A DNA stretch of 13,150 bases from Thermococcus sp. (GCA_027001105.1 JALTMZ010000079.1:7696-20845); one strand, 5' to 3'. Shown: positions 1 through 6,932, counted from the first letter of the stretch. Program-made: numbers and translations. The notes: generated by a model not told the origin, from the sequence alone.

Positions 1-164
1 ACAAATTTCTTGGGAAGAAATGGGAATATTGGTTCATCCCCATTAACAATGCCACCATCAAAATCAATGACAAAATTGTTTTTGTCCAGCCAAAAGAGGA
101 TGGCATCATGAAAATTGAGATTAGAAGGGTTCCAATCTTGTTGATAATAAGTAGGAGGTGTTGA
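1..164 (+). CDS. C-terminal fragment of probable DUF1850 protein (TRAP transporter accessory)
   Basis: An open frame enters from the left edge (first full codon at 3) and stops with TGA at 162-164. It gives about 53 residues, beginning KFLGKKWEYWFIPINNATIK and ending in ISRRC. The stop lies inside the ribosome binding site of the next gene and 2 nt before its ATG, so the two are co-transcribed. In archaeal and bacterial TAXI-type TRAP operons the fused permease is commonly preceded by a small DUF1850 protein, and the fragment's short beta-rich character fits that. The identification rests mainly on context, because the conserved N-terminal part lies outside the window. Confidence 0.55.
   Translation, partial: KFLGKKWEYWFIPINNATIKINDKIVFVQPKEDGIMKIEIRRVPILLIISRRC
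154..160 (+). promoter_or_regulatory. Ribosome binding site of the TRAP permease
   Basis: GGAGGTG, a near-perfect anti-16S match, ends 6 nt before ATG 167. It favours ATG 167 over the in-frame GTG at 158, which lies within the Shine-Dalgarno sequence itself. Confidence 0.8.
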
Positions 165-166
165 TT

Positions 167-2458
167 ATGGGAGAGAATCTTGAAAAAATCGAAAAGAAAA
201 TAGCACTCGAAAAAACGAGAACACTACCACCAAAACTGGAAAACGTGGTAAAGGCTGCAGCAATACTCATAGGTATCTTCGAGATACTGTTTATATTTAA
301 CTTTACATTTACAGTATATTCCCTATTTGACAAATTAGGCATAAGAATCGAAATTTTAAAGCTTGATTTTCAGGATCAGCAGGTAATGGCGTTTGTTTTG
401 GGCATGATATTTGTTATAGCATTCCTTAGATATCCAATAATAAAGAAGGACAAGTATCTCAAGAAAGTGCAGCTAATAGACTACCTCTTAATACTCCTTG
501 GATTAGCAGCCGCACTGTATAAATTCTGGAGATGGCCGACATATATGGTATACTATGACGTTAACCAGACAGATGTTATATTTGGATTTCTTGCTATAAT
601 CTTGGTCTTAGAAGCCACCAGAAGAGCAATAGGGTGGATCCTGCCAACAATAGTCACTGTATTCCTTCTCTATGGTATAAAAGATGCGGGTTTCAACTGG
701 ACACGTATAGCTCAGTATCTCTACCTCGATCAGGGTATTTTTGGTATTCCATTCTACGTCATGACAATCTACGTCTTTGCATTCGTATTCTTTGGTGCAT
801 TCTTGCTGAAAATTGGAGTTAGTGACTATATCACCGAATTCATGATATCCATCTTTGGACCAAGACCTGGAGGTCCTGCAAAGGCCGCTGTTATCTCAAG
901 TGGTATGATGGGAACGGTTAGTGGGAGTTCAGTTGCCAACGTTCTAACAACGGGAACATTCACAATCCCACTTATGAAAAAAGCAGGTTATCCACCAGAG
1001 ATAGCCGGCGCTGTTGAGCCTGTGGCTTCAACTGGAGGTCAGCTGATGCCTCCAGTAATGGGTGCAGCTGCATTTATCATGGCACAGTTTCTTGGTGTCC
1101 CATATAATAAGCTTATCATTGCAGCAGTACTACCAGCATTAATCTATTACTCAGGGGTTTATCTATTCATTGATCTTGAGACTAAACGCTTAGGTTTGAA
1201 AGGAATGCCAAGAGAACACTTTAAACCAATAAAGTATTTTCTGAGGAAACTGTACATATTGTTGCCAATAGTTGTAATTACTGTTGCGTTGGTATGGGGT
1301 ATTGCACCACATATTGCGGCAGTTTCTTCACTGGGTATTGCAATCTGGGTTGCATGGGTTTCAAAAGATGAAATTCCTGGACATGAACCACTTTATGTGG
1401 CAACAGTTCTTATTACAACCCTCCTAATGTTCACAGGAAGACAACATGCAAAACCTGTAGGGGTTGCTCTCCTGATAAGTGGACTGACACTAATCATCAT
1501 GGCAATTACCACAGACAAAGTAGAGTTCAACGAAAAATTCTACATAAGCATGCTGTTCATATTCCTTGTGGCACTTGGAAAGTTCCTCTATATGAGAAAA
1601 GAAGAAATCCTTTTAATGAGCGGTGTCTTTGGAATAATTTTCTCTCTAATAGTTGGTTACAAATCCAAAACAGAAGGCGGTAAAGCAATGTATTCGGCAA
1701 CTTATGAGTCCATGATAAGTGCAGGTAAGACAAGCACAACAGTTATGCTTGCAGCTGCAAGTGCTGGTTTAATTCAAGGTGTTCTTACAATGACTGGACT
1801 CGTTACGTCTCTTGGATACAGACTTGTTGATTTAGCCGGAGGAAACCTACTGTTGCTCTTAATGATGGCAATGATATTCAGCCTAATACTTGGTATGGGT
1901 GTGCCAACAACCGCAAACTACGTTATCACGTCATTGGTAGCAGCTCCAGCAGTCTTTAACGCTGTGGCAAACAATCCAGTTTACTCTGCATCGGTTCCAG
2001 GATATGCAACCCCAATCGCACTATTAGCAGCTCACTTCTTCGTGTTCTACTTTGGAATACTTGCTGATCTAACACCTCCTGTTGCCCTGGCAGCATACGC
2101 GGGTTCAGCATTAGCTGGAGGAGACTTCTGGAAAACCGCAACTAATTCGGTTAAATATGCCTTAGCCGGCTACATTGGACCATACATATACTTTACTCAT
2201 CCAGAAATGTTCCTGATAACAGTCCAGCAGTGGACACCAGAAGTTGCACTCAGAGTACTCTACTACTTCATAGCAACAATACTCATAATGTACCTCCTAT
2301 CAATAGCTATCACGGGTTACTATAAGAAACCAATAAGAAAAGAACTCAGAGTCATCTTTGGTGCACTTGGATTGGTGGGAGCAACATTACATCCAATTCC
2401 AATAGCCTTAGTTGTGCTTTCAATTATGGGTGTTATACTATATGCAAGAAAATCTTGA
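167..2458 (+). CDS. TRAP transporter fused permease (DctQ-DctM type, TAXI family)
   Basis: A 763-aa polytopic membrane protein, the permease of a tripartite ATP-independent periplasmic transporter. In this family the small DctQ-like and large DctM-like subunits are fused, and uptake is driven by an ion gradient with a TAXI-type binding protein. After a short charged N-terminus come four or five N-terminal helices (about 27-170), then the DctM core. Family signatures are visible: GMMGTVSGSSVANVLTTG at about 246-263, GGQLMPP at about 290-296, LGMGVPTT at about 575-582, and LADLTPPVALAAYAGSALAGG at about 632-652 (two short adjacent blocks). The stretch at about 400-505 looks like extra transmembrane segments between the two DctM halves, which makes the protein longer than many fused permeases. 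The upstream gene ends 2 nt before the start. The binding protein is not in the window. The substrate (organic acid or amino acid) cannot be read from the sequence. Confidence 0.93.
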   Translation: MGENLEKIEKKIALEKTRTLPPKLENVVKAAAILIGIFEILFIFNFTFTVYSLFDKLGIRIEILKLDFQDQQVMAFVLGMIFVIAFLRYPIIKKDKYLKKVQLIDYLLILLGLAAALYKFWRWPTYMVYYDVNQTDVIFGFLAIILVLEATRRAIGWILPTIVTVFLLYGIKDAGFNWTRIAQYLYLDQGIFGIPFYVMTIYVFAFVFFGAFLLKIGVSDYITEFMISIFGPRPGGPAKAAVISSGMMGTVSGSSVANVLTTGTFTIPLMKKAGYPPEIAGAVEPVASTGGQLMPPVMGAAAFIMAQFLGVPYNKLIIAAVLPALIYYSGVYLFIDLETKRLGLKGMPREHFKPIKYFLRKLYILLPIVVITVALVWGIAPHIAAVSSLGIAIWVAWVSKDEIPGHEPLYVATVLITTLLMFTGRQHAKPVGVALLISGLTLIIMAITTDKVEFNEKFYISMLFIFLVALGKFLYMRKEEILLMSGVFGIIFSLIVGYKSKTEGGKAMYSATYESMISAGKTSTTVMLAAASAGLIQGVLTMTGLVTSLGYRLVDLAGGNLLLLLMMAMIFSLILGMGVPTTANYVITSLVAAPAVFNAVANNPVYSASVPGYATPIALLAAHFFVFYFGILADLTPPVALAAYAGSALAGGDFWKTATNSVKYALAGYIGPYIYFTHPEMFLITVQQWTPEVALRVLYYFIATILIMYLLSIAITGYYKKPIRKELRVIFGALGLVGATLHPIPIALVVLSIMGVILYARKS

Positions 2459-2460
2459 CA

Positions 2461-2475
2461 TTTCTTTTATTTTTC
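2461..2475 (+). terminator. T-rich terminator after the TRAP operon
   Basis: A pyrimidine/T-rich tract, TTTCTTTTATTTTTC, begins 3 nt after the TRAP permease stop codon. Thermococcales terminate at oligo-T stretches. The tract overlaps the 3' end of the convergent pilin-like gene. Confidence 0.55.
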
Positions 2476-2643
2476 AATATTTGAATAAGAACTCTGAAGC
2501 TCCCTCAATAATACCCTTGTGGCATTTTCTATTGTTCGTCCAGCTTCATTGGCTATGTTCTTTATGTATCGTATAACTAAACTTACTATGAGTAGTGCCA
2601 CTAAAATCATGAACAAATATTCAATTGCCGCTTGTCCTCTCAA
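2467..2643 (-). CDS. Class III signal peptide (prepilin-like) small protein
   Basis: A 58-aa protein starting with TTG at 2643 and ending with TAA at 2467-2469. The N-terminus reads LRGQAAIEYLFMILVALLIV. The Q-A-A-x-E block followed directly by a hydrophobic helix is the archaeal class III (QxSxE-type) signal peptide of adhesion-pilus-like proteins, cleaved by an EppA/PibD-type peptidase before the Q. A 30-40 residue polar helical tail follows. An in-frame TAG lies just upstream, so TTG is the only reasonable start, and a G-run (GGGGGG) sits about 7 nt before it. It lies 12 nt after the 46-aa membrane peptide gene and is probably co-transcribed. Its 3' end faces the TRAP permease with 8 nt between stops. 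A short TTG-start gene like this is easily missed. Likely role: a minor surface-pilus or secreted helical protein; the partner is unknown. Confidence 0.8.
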   Translation of the reverse strand: MRGQAAIEYLFMILVALLIVSLVIRYIKNIANEAGRTIENATRVLLRELQSSYSNIEK

Positions 2644-2655
2644 TTTATTTCCCCC

Positions 2656-2796
2656 CTATGGAAGTGCTGCAATCATGTGCTTTGCGATAAACCCGGCAGC
2701 AATTATTATGCCTAAAGCAACACCGGCTGTTATAATGATAAAATCTACAAACTTGTCTATTAACCAGATAACCACTTTCTTTGTCTTTTCCTCCAC
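2656..2796 (-). CDS. Small membrane protein, 46 aa, unknown function
   Basis: A GTG-start ORF encoding 46 residues, beginning VEEKTKKVVIWLIDKFVDF and continuing into a hydrophobic Gly/Ala/Ile helix (residues about 18-38), ending KHMIAALP. GAGGTGA lies 4 nt upstream of the GTG, a strong ribosome binding site, and an in-frame TGA precedes it. The organisation is an amphipathic cytoplasmic N-terminus plus one transmembrane segment. It is followed 12 nt later by the class III signal-peptide gene, so the pair forms a mini-operon. I recognise no named family. It could be a membrane partner or anchor for the pilin-like protein; that is inference from adjacency only. Confidence 0.72.
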   Translation of the reverse strand: MEEKTKKVVIWLIDKFVDFIIITAGVALGIIIAAGFIAKHMIAALP

Positions 2797-2857
2797 ATTC
2801 TCACCTCACTAACACTATAATTATAGAGCTTAATCTTTTTCAGTTTTAATTACCAAA

Positions 2858-2885
2858 GTATAATAAAGATCAAGAATTTATAAAG
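2858..2885 (-). promoter_or_regulatory. Candidate TATA elements for the small pilin operon
   Basis: Reading on the minus strand, TTTATAAA (2878-2885) and TTTATTATAC (2858-2867) are both TATA-like. Placing transcription starts about 26 nt downstream gives leaders of roughly 60 or 40 nt before GTG 2796. The sequence alone does not decide between them. Confidence 0.4.
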
Positions 2886-2911
2886 CTTGCGCCAGTTTAC
2901 GTGATATGAGT

Positions 2912-2924
2912 AAAAACTTAAATA
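2912..2924 (+). promoter_or_regulatory. BRE/TATA promoter of the 61-aa gene, leaderless start
   Basis: AAAAA (BRE-like, 2912-2916) is followed by CTTAAATA (2917-2924). The centre of the TATA element lies about 27 nt before the GTG at 2948, so transcription should begin at or within a few bases of that codon. This supports a leaderless mRNA and argues against the out-of-frame ATG at 2932. Confidence 0.55.
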
Positions 2925-2947
2925 GGACGCAATGGTAATAATCCCTG

Positions 2948-3133
2948 GTGGTAATCCTGAGTCCCAGCATAAGCGGGGCAATAAAAGATCCAACGTCACG
3001 TTACGAAATGAAGAGAAAAGATGCCGAGTTATGGGCAAAGAAATATCAACAAAATGCTGCCTTTGAAAACAGCGAGCATGAATCAATTTTTTCAAAAATA
3101 AAAAGGTTCTTCGCAAAGATATTTGGAAAATAA
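2948..3133 (+). CDS. Conserved-looking small protein, 61 aa, unknown function
   Basis: The protein starts MVILSPSISGAIKDP, has a charged middle rich in K, E and Q, and ends in a basic amphipathic segment, FSKIKRFFAKIFGK. No signal peptide, metal motif or known domain is visible. The C-terminal helix could bind membrane or nucleic acid. The start is GTG 2948; no convincing Shine-Dalgarno sequence precedes it, but promoter spacing fits a leaderless start. It converges on the isomerase-like gene with only 3 nt between the stop codons, so the two transcripts must overlap at their 3' ends. I do not recognise a family. Confidence 0.6.
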   Translation: MVILSPSISGAIKDPTSRYEMKRKDAELWAKKYQQNAAFENSEHESIFSKIKRFFAKIFGK

Positions 3134-3136
3134 AAG
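3125..3136 (-). terminator. T-rich tract downstream of the isomerase-like gene
   Basis: On the minus strand CTTTTATTTTCC follows immediately after the TAA of the isomerase-like gene, and a second T-rich stretch lies further on at about 3084-3108. Both fit oligo-T termination. They lie inside the convergent 61-aa gene. Confidence 0.35.
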
Positions 3137-4345
3137 TTAGTAAAGCATGACTTCAAACCCAAGCTCACTTAACAGATCAGCCAGCTCTTCGCTGTCAACA
3201 TAGACCAGAAGATGATGATTTCCTAATGTGCCATCCACAAAGTCTTTAGCGTCCTCAATTTTGAGCTTAAGCTGGGTTCTGCATCTCTGCTCACTTTTTT
3301 CTCTCTCAGCTACCATAACACTGGCTACAACAGCTTTTCTTCCCCTTATTTTAAGGAGTGACGCTTTTTTCCGAGGCAAATCTACCTCAACTCCAACCCC
3401 CATACCGCTTTCAAAGTGGGATCTTAAGGTATAACCAGCGATTAGGGGAGCAGTGCAATGGGCCAAAATTATATAATCCTCTCCGTAATCAGCTATATTG
3501 CCCATAAATGCCGGTTTATTGAAGAATTTTCTAATTATCGCCATTCCAAGCAGGGAGTTAAGCTCCCCCTCACAAGCCGCCGGTATTCCTTCGGCATTGA
3601 ACAATGCTAATGCCAAGCATGGTGTTGCTTTAATCTTTCCAATCAGATCAAAGCAGCCTATTGTAAAGCCATCAAGTTTATAGTCTTCGATAATTCTCTT
3701 TAGCGCGACATAAATTCTGCCAGCCTTTACAAGGTCTTCCCTGTTAGGCTCTCTAATTTCTCTCGCTTTTGCTATTACATCCTCAACAGCTTTCCATCCT
3801 TCTGCCTCAGTTACAGATTCGTAGTATTCATAAAACTTCTTCAAGCTTATATGGACATAAGGAAGCTCAAACTTCTCGTTAATGAGCCATGGGGAAATTC
3901 TACCAATCAAACCGAGTCTCAAGTTTAGGAACTTATCGAGCATCTCTTTCATATCATCATAGCCAAGAAGAGCTGCTTTAAGCTCTTCATAACTTGTAAC
4001 CAGTGTTGAAGGTATAAGTCTGTCCCTGAGATATTCCCTAATCTCTACAGCAGCTGCTATTGAGTTGTTGAAGGAATCACCAAAGAGAATCACTGGCTTT
4101 CTGTAGATTGCAAACTCCTTCAGCGGATTTTCAGTTCCACCAGTTAATGGGTATAAGACAATTGCATCAACCTTATTGAAGTCTATTTCCTCCTTAAGGT
4201 CTTTGAACTCTTTTTTTGTGGAAATAAATGCCCCGCCAACAACTTCAAACTCTTCAGAAAGCCTTGTTAAAAACTGCGATGCTTTTTTCTCAAACTTTTT
4301 TGGGTCTGCAATTTCGCTAACTCCAAAGACAACTCCTACTTTCAT
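3137..4345 (-). CDS. L-fucose/L-arabinose isomerase family-like protein
   Basis: A 402-aa protein resembling COG2407 (FucI/AraA-type) proteins. The N-terminal Rossmann-like part (1-150) starts MKVGVVFGVSEI and includes the loop YPLTGGTENP (65-74). The middle/C-terminal core carries the family blocks TPCLALALFNAEGIPAACEGE (about 241-261) with acidic metal ligand E259, PAFMGN (278-283), ILAHCTAP (293-300) with H296, then RSHFESGMGVGVEV. In true isomerases these acidic and His residues bind Mn2+ for aldose-ketose interconversion. The protein is shorter than FucI (about 590 aa), and the archaeal substrate is unknown, so only a related fold and metal site should be assumed. Its ATG overlaps the stop of the upstream PIN toxin gene by 4 nt (ATGA), implying translational coupling in the toxin-antitoxin operon. 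Confidence 0.78.
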   Translation of the reverse strand: MKVGVVFGVSEIADPKKFEKKASQFLTRLSEEFEVVGGAFISTKKEFKDLKEEIDFNKVDAIVLYPLTGGTENPLKEFAIYRKPVILFGDSFNNSIAAAVEIREYLRDRLIPSTLVTSYEELKAALLGYDDMKEMLDKFLNLRLGLIGRISPWLINEKFELPYVHISLKKFYEYYESVTEAEGWKAVEDVIAKAREIREPNREDLVKAGRIYVALKRIIEDYKLDGFTIGCFDLIGKIKATPCLALALFNAEGIPAACEGELNSLLGMAIIRKFFNKPAFMGNIADYGEDYIILAHCTAPLIAGYTLRSHFESGMGVGVEVDLPRKKASLLKIRGRKAVVASVMVAEREKSEQRCRTQLKLKIEDAKDFVDGTLGNHHLLVYVDSEELADLLSELGFEVMLY

Positions 4346-4815
4346 TTTACCTCCTCCATCAGTTTTCTTAACAAAACAGGACTTATTCTGATACCAGCAT
4401 TAACCAGCCTTTGAACCTCGGAGTCAAGATCTTCAATCAATCCATGCTTATAAGCGTTAATTAAAACTCCTAACGTTCCAAAAACAATTAAATTCATCTT
4501 TCTTGCCAATATCCTACCCTTCCTCTCATCAATTAAAATAGGAAGGTTGAGGGATTTTGCCAGAGTTATTGCCTCAGCTTCCCCTCTACCTAATAGAAAC
4601 TCCAATTCGGGGAGAGCTTTGACTTTTCTTATCTGAATCCAGCCTTCCTGTATAGCTCTTTCTATCTCCTCACTTCCAGGCAAGAGTTTACCGTGGATAC
4701 ATACTTCCGTATATACGGCATTGGGAATGAACACATTTTCATATTGCTTCAAAAGGTCAAATCTCCCTATTTTTGCGAGAAGTATGAGGGGAGAGGAATT
4801 AGAGACTATTGACAC
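4342..4815 (-). CDS. DUF3368 PIN-domain toxin of a type II toxin-antitoxin pair
   Basis: A 157-aa protein read from GTG 4815. The start block SIVSNSSPLILLAKIGRFDLL, with NSSPLI replacing the usual PIN DxS strand, is the DUF3368 signature. Further motifs are PNAVYTEVC, GRGEAEAITLAKSL and LIDERKGRILARKMNL (acidic residues of the PIN pocket), then GTLGVLINAYKHGLI. The family is predicted to act as an RNase toxin. An upstream in-frame ATG at 4884 would add 23 residues lying inside the antitoxin gene. GTG 4815 is preferred because GGAGG lies about 9 nt upstream and the family begins at this strand. The gene overlaps the antitoxin by 17 nt and the following isomerase-like gene by 4 nt. Confidence 0.86.
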   Translation of the reverse strand: MSIVSNSSPLILLAKIGRFDLLKQYENVFIPNAVYTEVCIHGKLLPGSEEIERAIQEGWIQIRKVKALPELEFLLGRGEAEAITLAKSLNLPILIDERKGRILARKMNLIVFGTLGVLINAYKHGLIEDLDSEVQRLVNAGIRISPVLLRKLMEEVK

Positions 4816-5068
4816 TTGCAAGTTCCTCCTCAAGCTCACTTTCGTCATATTCAAGAATCGGAACATTATGAGCTTTAAGCTCATCTATGAACTTTTGCAG
4901 GGGCAATTCGGCAAATTCTGTAGCCTGTTCAAGAGATAAAACACCCTCTTTAAAGAGCTCAATAGCTAGGAGAACCTTAGCCTCTCTCTCCAATTCCTTC
5001 AAGTCTTTGTTGTAAAACTTGAGGCTCTCAATTATGTCCCGCTTTACTGATATTTTTATGACCTCCAT
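4799..5068 (-). CDS. UPF0175 family antitoxin
   Basis: An 89-aa protein beginning MEVIKISVKRDIIESLKFYN. The helical block REAKVLLAIELFKEGVLSLEQA, then TEFAELPLQKFIDELKAHNVPI and the acidic tail YDESELEEEL, are typical of UPF0175, a DNA-binding antitoxin family paired with DUF3368 PIN toxins. The N-terminal half should bind the promoter and the acidic C-terminus should occlude the toxin. AGGTGG lies 4 nt before the ATG. It is the first gene of the operon. A perfect TTTGATCAAA palindrome 20 nt upstream is a possible autoregulatory operator. Confidence 0.86.
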   Translation of the reverse strand: MEVIKISVKRDIIESLKFYNKDLKELEREAKVLLAIELFKEGVLSLEQATEFAELPLQKFIDELKAHNVPILEYDESELEEELASVNSL

Positions 5069-5151
5069 AATTCCACCTGTTATTTAGTTTGATCAAATTT
5101 ATTTAAGGTTAGCGTTTTAAACCAAAAAGACTAAATAAACTTGTGGTTGCA
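5069..5151. promoter_or_regulatory. Divergent promoter region of the toxin-antitoxin operon and the PIN partner gene
   Basis: This 83-nt AT-rich spacer separates two divergent genes. It holds TTTATTTAA (5098-5106) and TTTTAAA (5115-5121), either of which could serve as a TATA element for one or both strands, plus the AGGTGG ribosome site of the antitoxin (5073-5078). The TTTTAAA element is about 26 nt from both 5091 (-) and 5144 (+), so one element could drive both directions. Exact starts are not determinable. Confidence 0.45.
5088..5097. repeat. TTTGATCAAA palindrome, candidate antitoxin operator
   Basis: A perfect 10-bp palindrome between the TATA-like elements and the antitoxin start. 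Its position, overlapping the expected transcription start of the toxin-antitoxin operon, fits an operator for antitoxin autoregulation. No second copy was noticed nearby, so the function is inference. Confidence 0.35.
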
Positions 5152-5745
5152 ATGATTCGCTTTGTCCTTGATACCAGCATTTTTGTCAATCCAGACGTCA
5201 GGGTAAAATTTGGCAAAACACCAACTGAAGCTATGAAAAAATTTTTAGAATACGCTGAAAAGCTGTTTGGTAAGGTGGAATTTTACATGTCTCCCGGAAT
5301 TTATAGGGAAATTATGCACTTCGTTGATGAGAGCGAGGTTTCTCCTGATGTTGAGCTTTACATAATAAAGAAGCCCCCAAACGTTCACGACATCAAAATT
5401 CCGGCTTTTGTAGTCTATGAGCTGATTGAGGACATTAGAAGGAGAATTGATAAAGGGTTGAGAGTTGCAGAGAAAGCTGTTAGGGAGAGCGTCCTCGATA
5501 CCGATAATGTTGATAAGATTATCCAAAAGCTCCGTAGAAACTACAGGAAGGCTCTAAGAGAAGGAATAGTGGACAGCAAAGAGGATTTTGAACTGATTTT
5601 ATTGGCTAAAGAGCTCGATGCAATAATAGTTTCAGCCGATGTTGGTATTCTTACATGGGCTGAGAAGATGGGGATTAAATGGGTGGATGCTGCCAAGTTC
5701 AAAGAAGTGCTGGATGAGCTCGTGGAGAAGGTTGGAAAGAGTTAA
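5152..5745 (+). CDS. RNA ligase partner protein, PIN domain
   Basis: A 197-aa PIN-fold protein of the COG1458 'RNA ligase partner' type, typically encoded beside Pab1020-family RNA ligases. It begins MIRFVLDTSIFVNPDVR, where D8 and S10 form the first PIN acidic strand. YREIMHF follows, then VDSKEDFELILLAKELDAII and VSADVGILTWAEKMGIKWVD, carrying the later catalytic aspartates. A long basic helix-rich insert (about 95-145, RRRIDKGLRVAEKAVRE and KLRRNYRKALREG) suggests RNA contact. It is predicted to be a nuclease or RNA-binding protein working with the ligase. ATG 5152 is chosen because the protein then starts at the first strand; an in-frame GTG at 5143 adds three residues. It converges on the ligase with 4 nt between stops. 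Confidence 0.87.
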   Translation: MIRFVLDTSIFVNPDVRVKFGKTPTEAMKKFLEYAEKLFGKVEFYMSPGIYREIMHFVDESEVSPDVELYIIKKPPNVHDIKIPAFVVYELIEDIRRRIDKGLRVAEKAVRESVLDTDNVDKIIQKLRRNYRKALREGIVDSKEDFELILLAKELDAIIVSADVGILTWAEKMGIKWVDAAKFKEVLDELVEKVGKS

Positions 5746-5749
5746 ATCT

Positions 5750-6898
5750 TCAATCAACAAAAGCATGTCCATTCCAAAGTTCCCGGATTTCCTTAGTTGC
5801 GTCGTCATAAACCCTCTTGAATGTGATCTTCCAATAGCCGTTGCCAAGCTCCTCAATGTCATCAATATGGATGTTAAGCCCCATCCTTTCGAAATGAGAT
5901 ACCATCTTATAAGCGGTTTCAATTTTCTTTACCCTAACCGTGAAAATCTCAGCAATCATCTCACCAGCCGCAACATCCCATATTGACTCCACAAAGGGCT
6001 GGAGCAAGGCTTTTCCAAGGGCTTTTGCATACTCATCAAAATCCTCTCCCCTTATGCGCTTCTCTGCAATATAAAATGCTAACCTCTTTATGCGCTGCAT
6101 GAAGTAGCCATAAGGCAAATCAAAGAAAATCCTTGAGCCAATCTTTATGTCGTTAACATTTGCATAGGGCGTTACATACTTCACGATTTTCTTCATATCC
6201 AGACTTTTCATGACTATTCCTTCTCGCCCCTCTTTGCTGAGCCTCTCAATCAGCTCATAAAGCTCATCAATCTTTTCATAGCTATAAAGACCAAAGACTT
6301 CAACGCTCTGAATGCCGTATTCTTCAGCCAGCTTTATCCTTTCCTCAACTGGTATACTCCTCCCAGTTCTCTTTTCTTGAATATCGAAGAGGAAAAACTG
6401 AATATCCTCCTCGACATATGGCGGACCTTCGACTAAATATGGGCTCTCTGGACCTGCCATCTCACCGCAGAGAATTAAATTAGGATGATCTTTGAAGAAC
6501 TGCTCGTTTATGAAGTCCCCAATCCTTTCAGTGGTAAACGGACAAACAAAACCGCCTCTTGTTAGAGCTAAAATTTTCTCTCCAACCTTAGCAACTCTAA
6601 CGTTATACCCATCAACTTTTTCCTCCACATAGAAGGGCTTGTTTTTAAAAATTCTCTTTACACCATTTCTCAGATGGACAACTCTCTTTATGTGAGGAAA
6701 TCCCAAAATTATATCAGACTCATTAAACACAACAGTTCCTCTTCTTAGGCCTTTCGCTGAGTCTTTAAACCTAAGATAGCGTAAACCCTCAAATTCATCC
6801 TCAACTATGCCACCTTTCATTTCTAAGATCTCTATTCTCTCTTCGTCAAGTCCAAGCTTGAGGAGAATATGTTTGAAGTGCGAGCTTACCATTTCCAT
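5750..6898 (-). CDS. ATP-dependent RNA ligase, Pab1020 family
   Basis: A 382-aa nucleotidyltransferase of the archaeal RNA ligase family (TIGR01209/Pab1020), homodimeric and able to circularise single-stranded RNA. Motif I is EEKVDGYN with adenylated Lys K94 (KxDG, 94-97). Other motifs are LCGEMAG (about 143-149, E146), IQFFLFDI (about 166-173), EGIVMKS (about 226-232) and KKIVKYVTP (about 236-244), which supplies the motif V lysines. The remainder is the helical dimerisation region with the basic segment RIKRLAFYIAEKRI. Its length equals the family norm. ATG 6898 and a second ATG two codons in are both possible. No Shine-Dalgarno sequence is visible, and the TATA box CTATATAC at 6925-6932 predicts a leader of only a few bases. 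A box C/D sRNA lies directly upstream on the same strand. Confidence 0.95.
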   Translation of the reverse strand: MEMVSSHFKHILLKLGLDEERIEILEMKGGIVEDEFEGLRYLRFKDSAKGLRRGTVVFNESDIILGFPHIKRVVHLRNGVKRIFKNKPFYVEEKVDGYNVRVAKVGEKILALTRGGFVCPFTTERIGDFINEQFFKDHPNLILCGEMAGPESPYLVEGPPYVEEDIQFFLFDIQEKRTGRSIPVEERIKLAEEYGIQSVEVFGLYSYEKIDELYELIERLSKEGREGIVMKSLDMKKIVKYVTPYANVNDIKIGSRIFFDLPYGYFMQRIKRLAFYIAEKRIRGEDFDEYAKALGKALLQPFVESIWDVAAGEMIAEIFTVRVKKIETAYKMVSHFERMGLNIHIDDIEELGNGYWKITFKRVYDDATKEIRELWNGHAFVD

Positions 6899-6924
6899 CC
6901 CACAATAAAATTAGGGATGTGAGA

Positions 6925-6932
6925 GTATATAG
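6925..6932 (-). promoter_or_regulatory. TATA box of the RNA ligase gene
   Basis: CTATATAC on the minus strand (part of ATCTATATACTC) is centred about 30 nt before ATG 6898. It predicts initiation near 6900-6904, so the ligase mRNA is leaderless or nearly so. It also implies that the ligase has its own promoter between it and the upstream sRNA. Confidence 0.6.

Noticed and set aside
2519..2812. 97-aa plus-strand ORF
   Set aside because: It lies antisense to the two small minus-strand genes, which have ribosome sites and a clear class III signal peptide; this ORF has neither and no recognisable composition.
2850..3116. 88-aa minus-strand ORF
   Set aside because: It runs antisense through the 61-aa gene and its promoter, and has no ribosome site or family resemblance.
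3208..3220. GATGATGAT resembling box C
   Set aside because: It lies within the isomerase-like coding region with no correctly spaced CTGA boxes.
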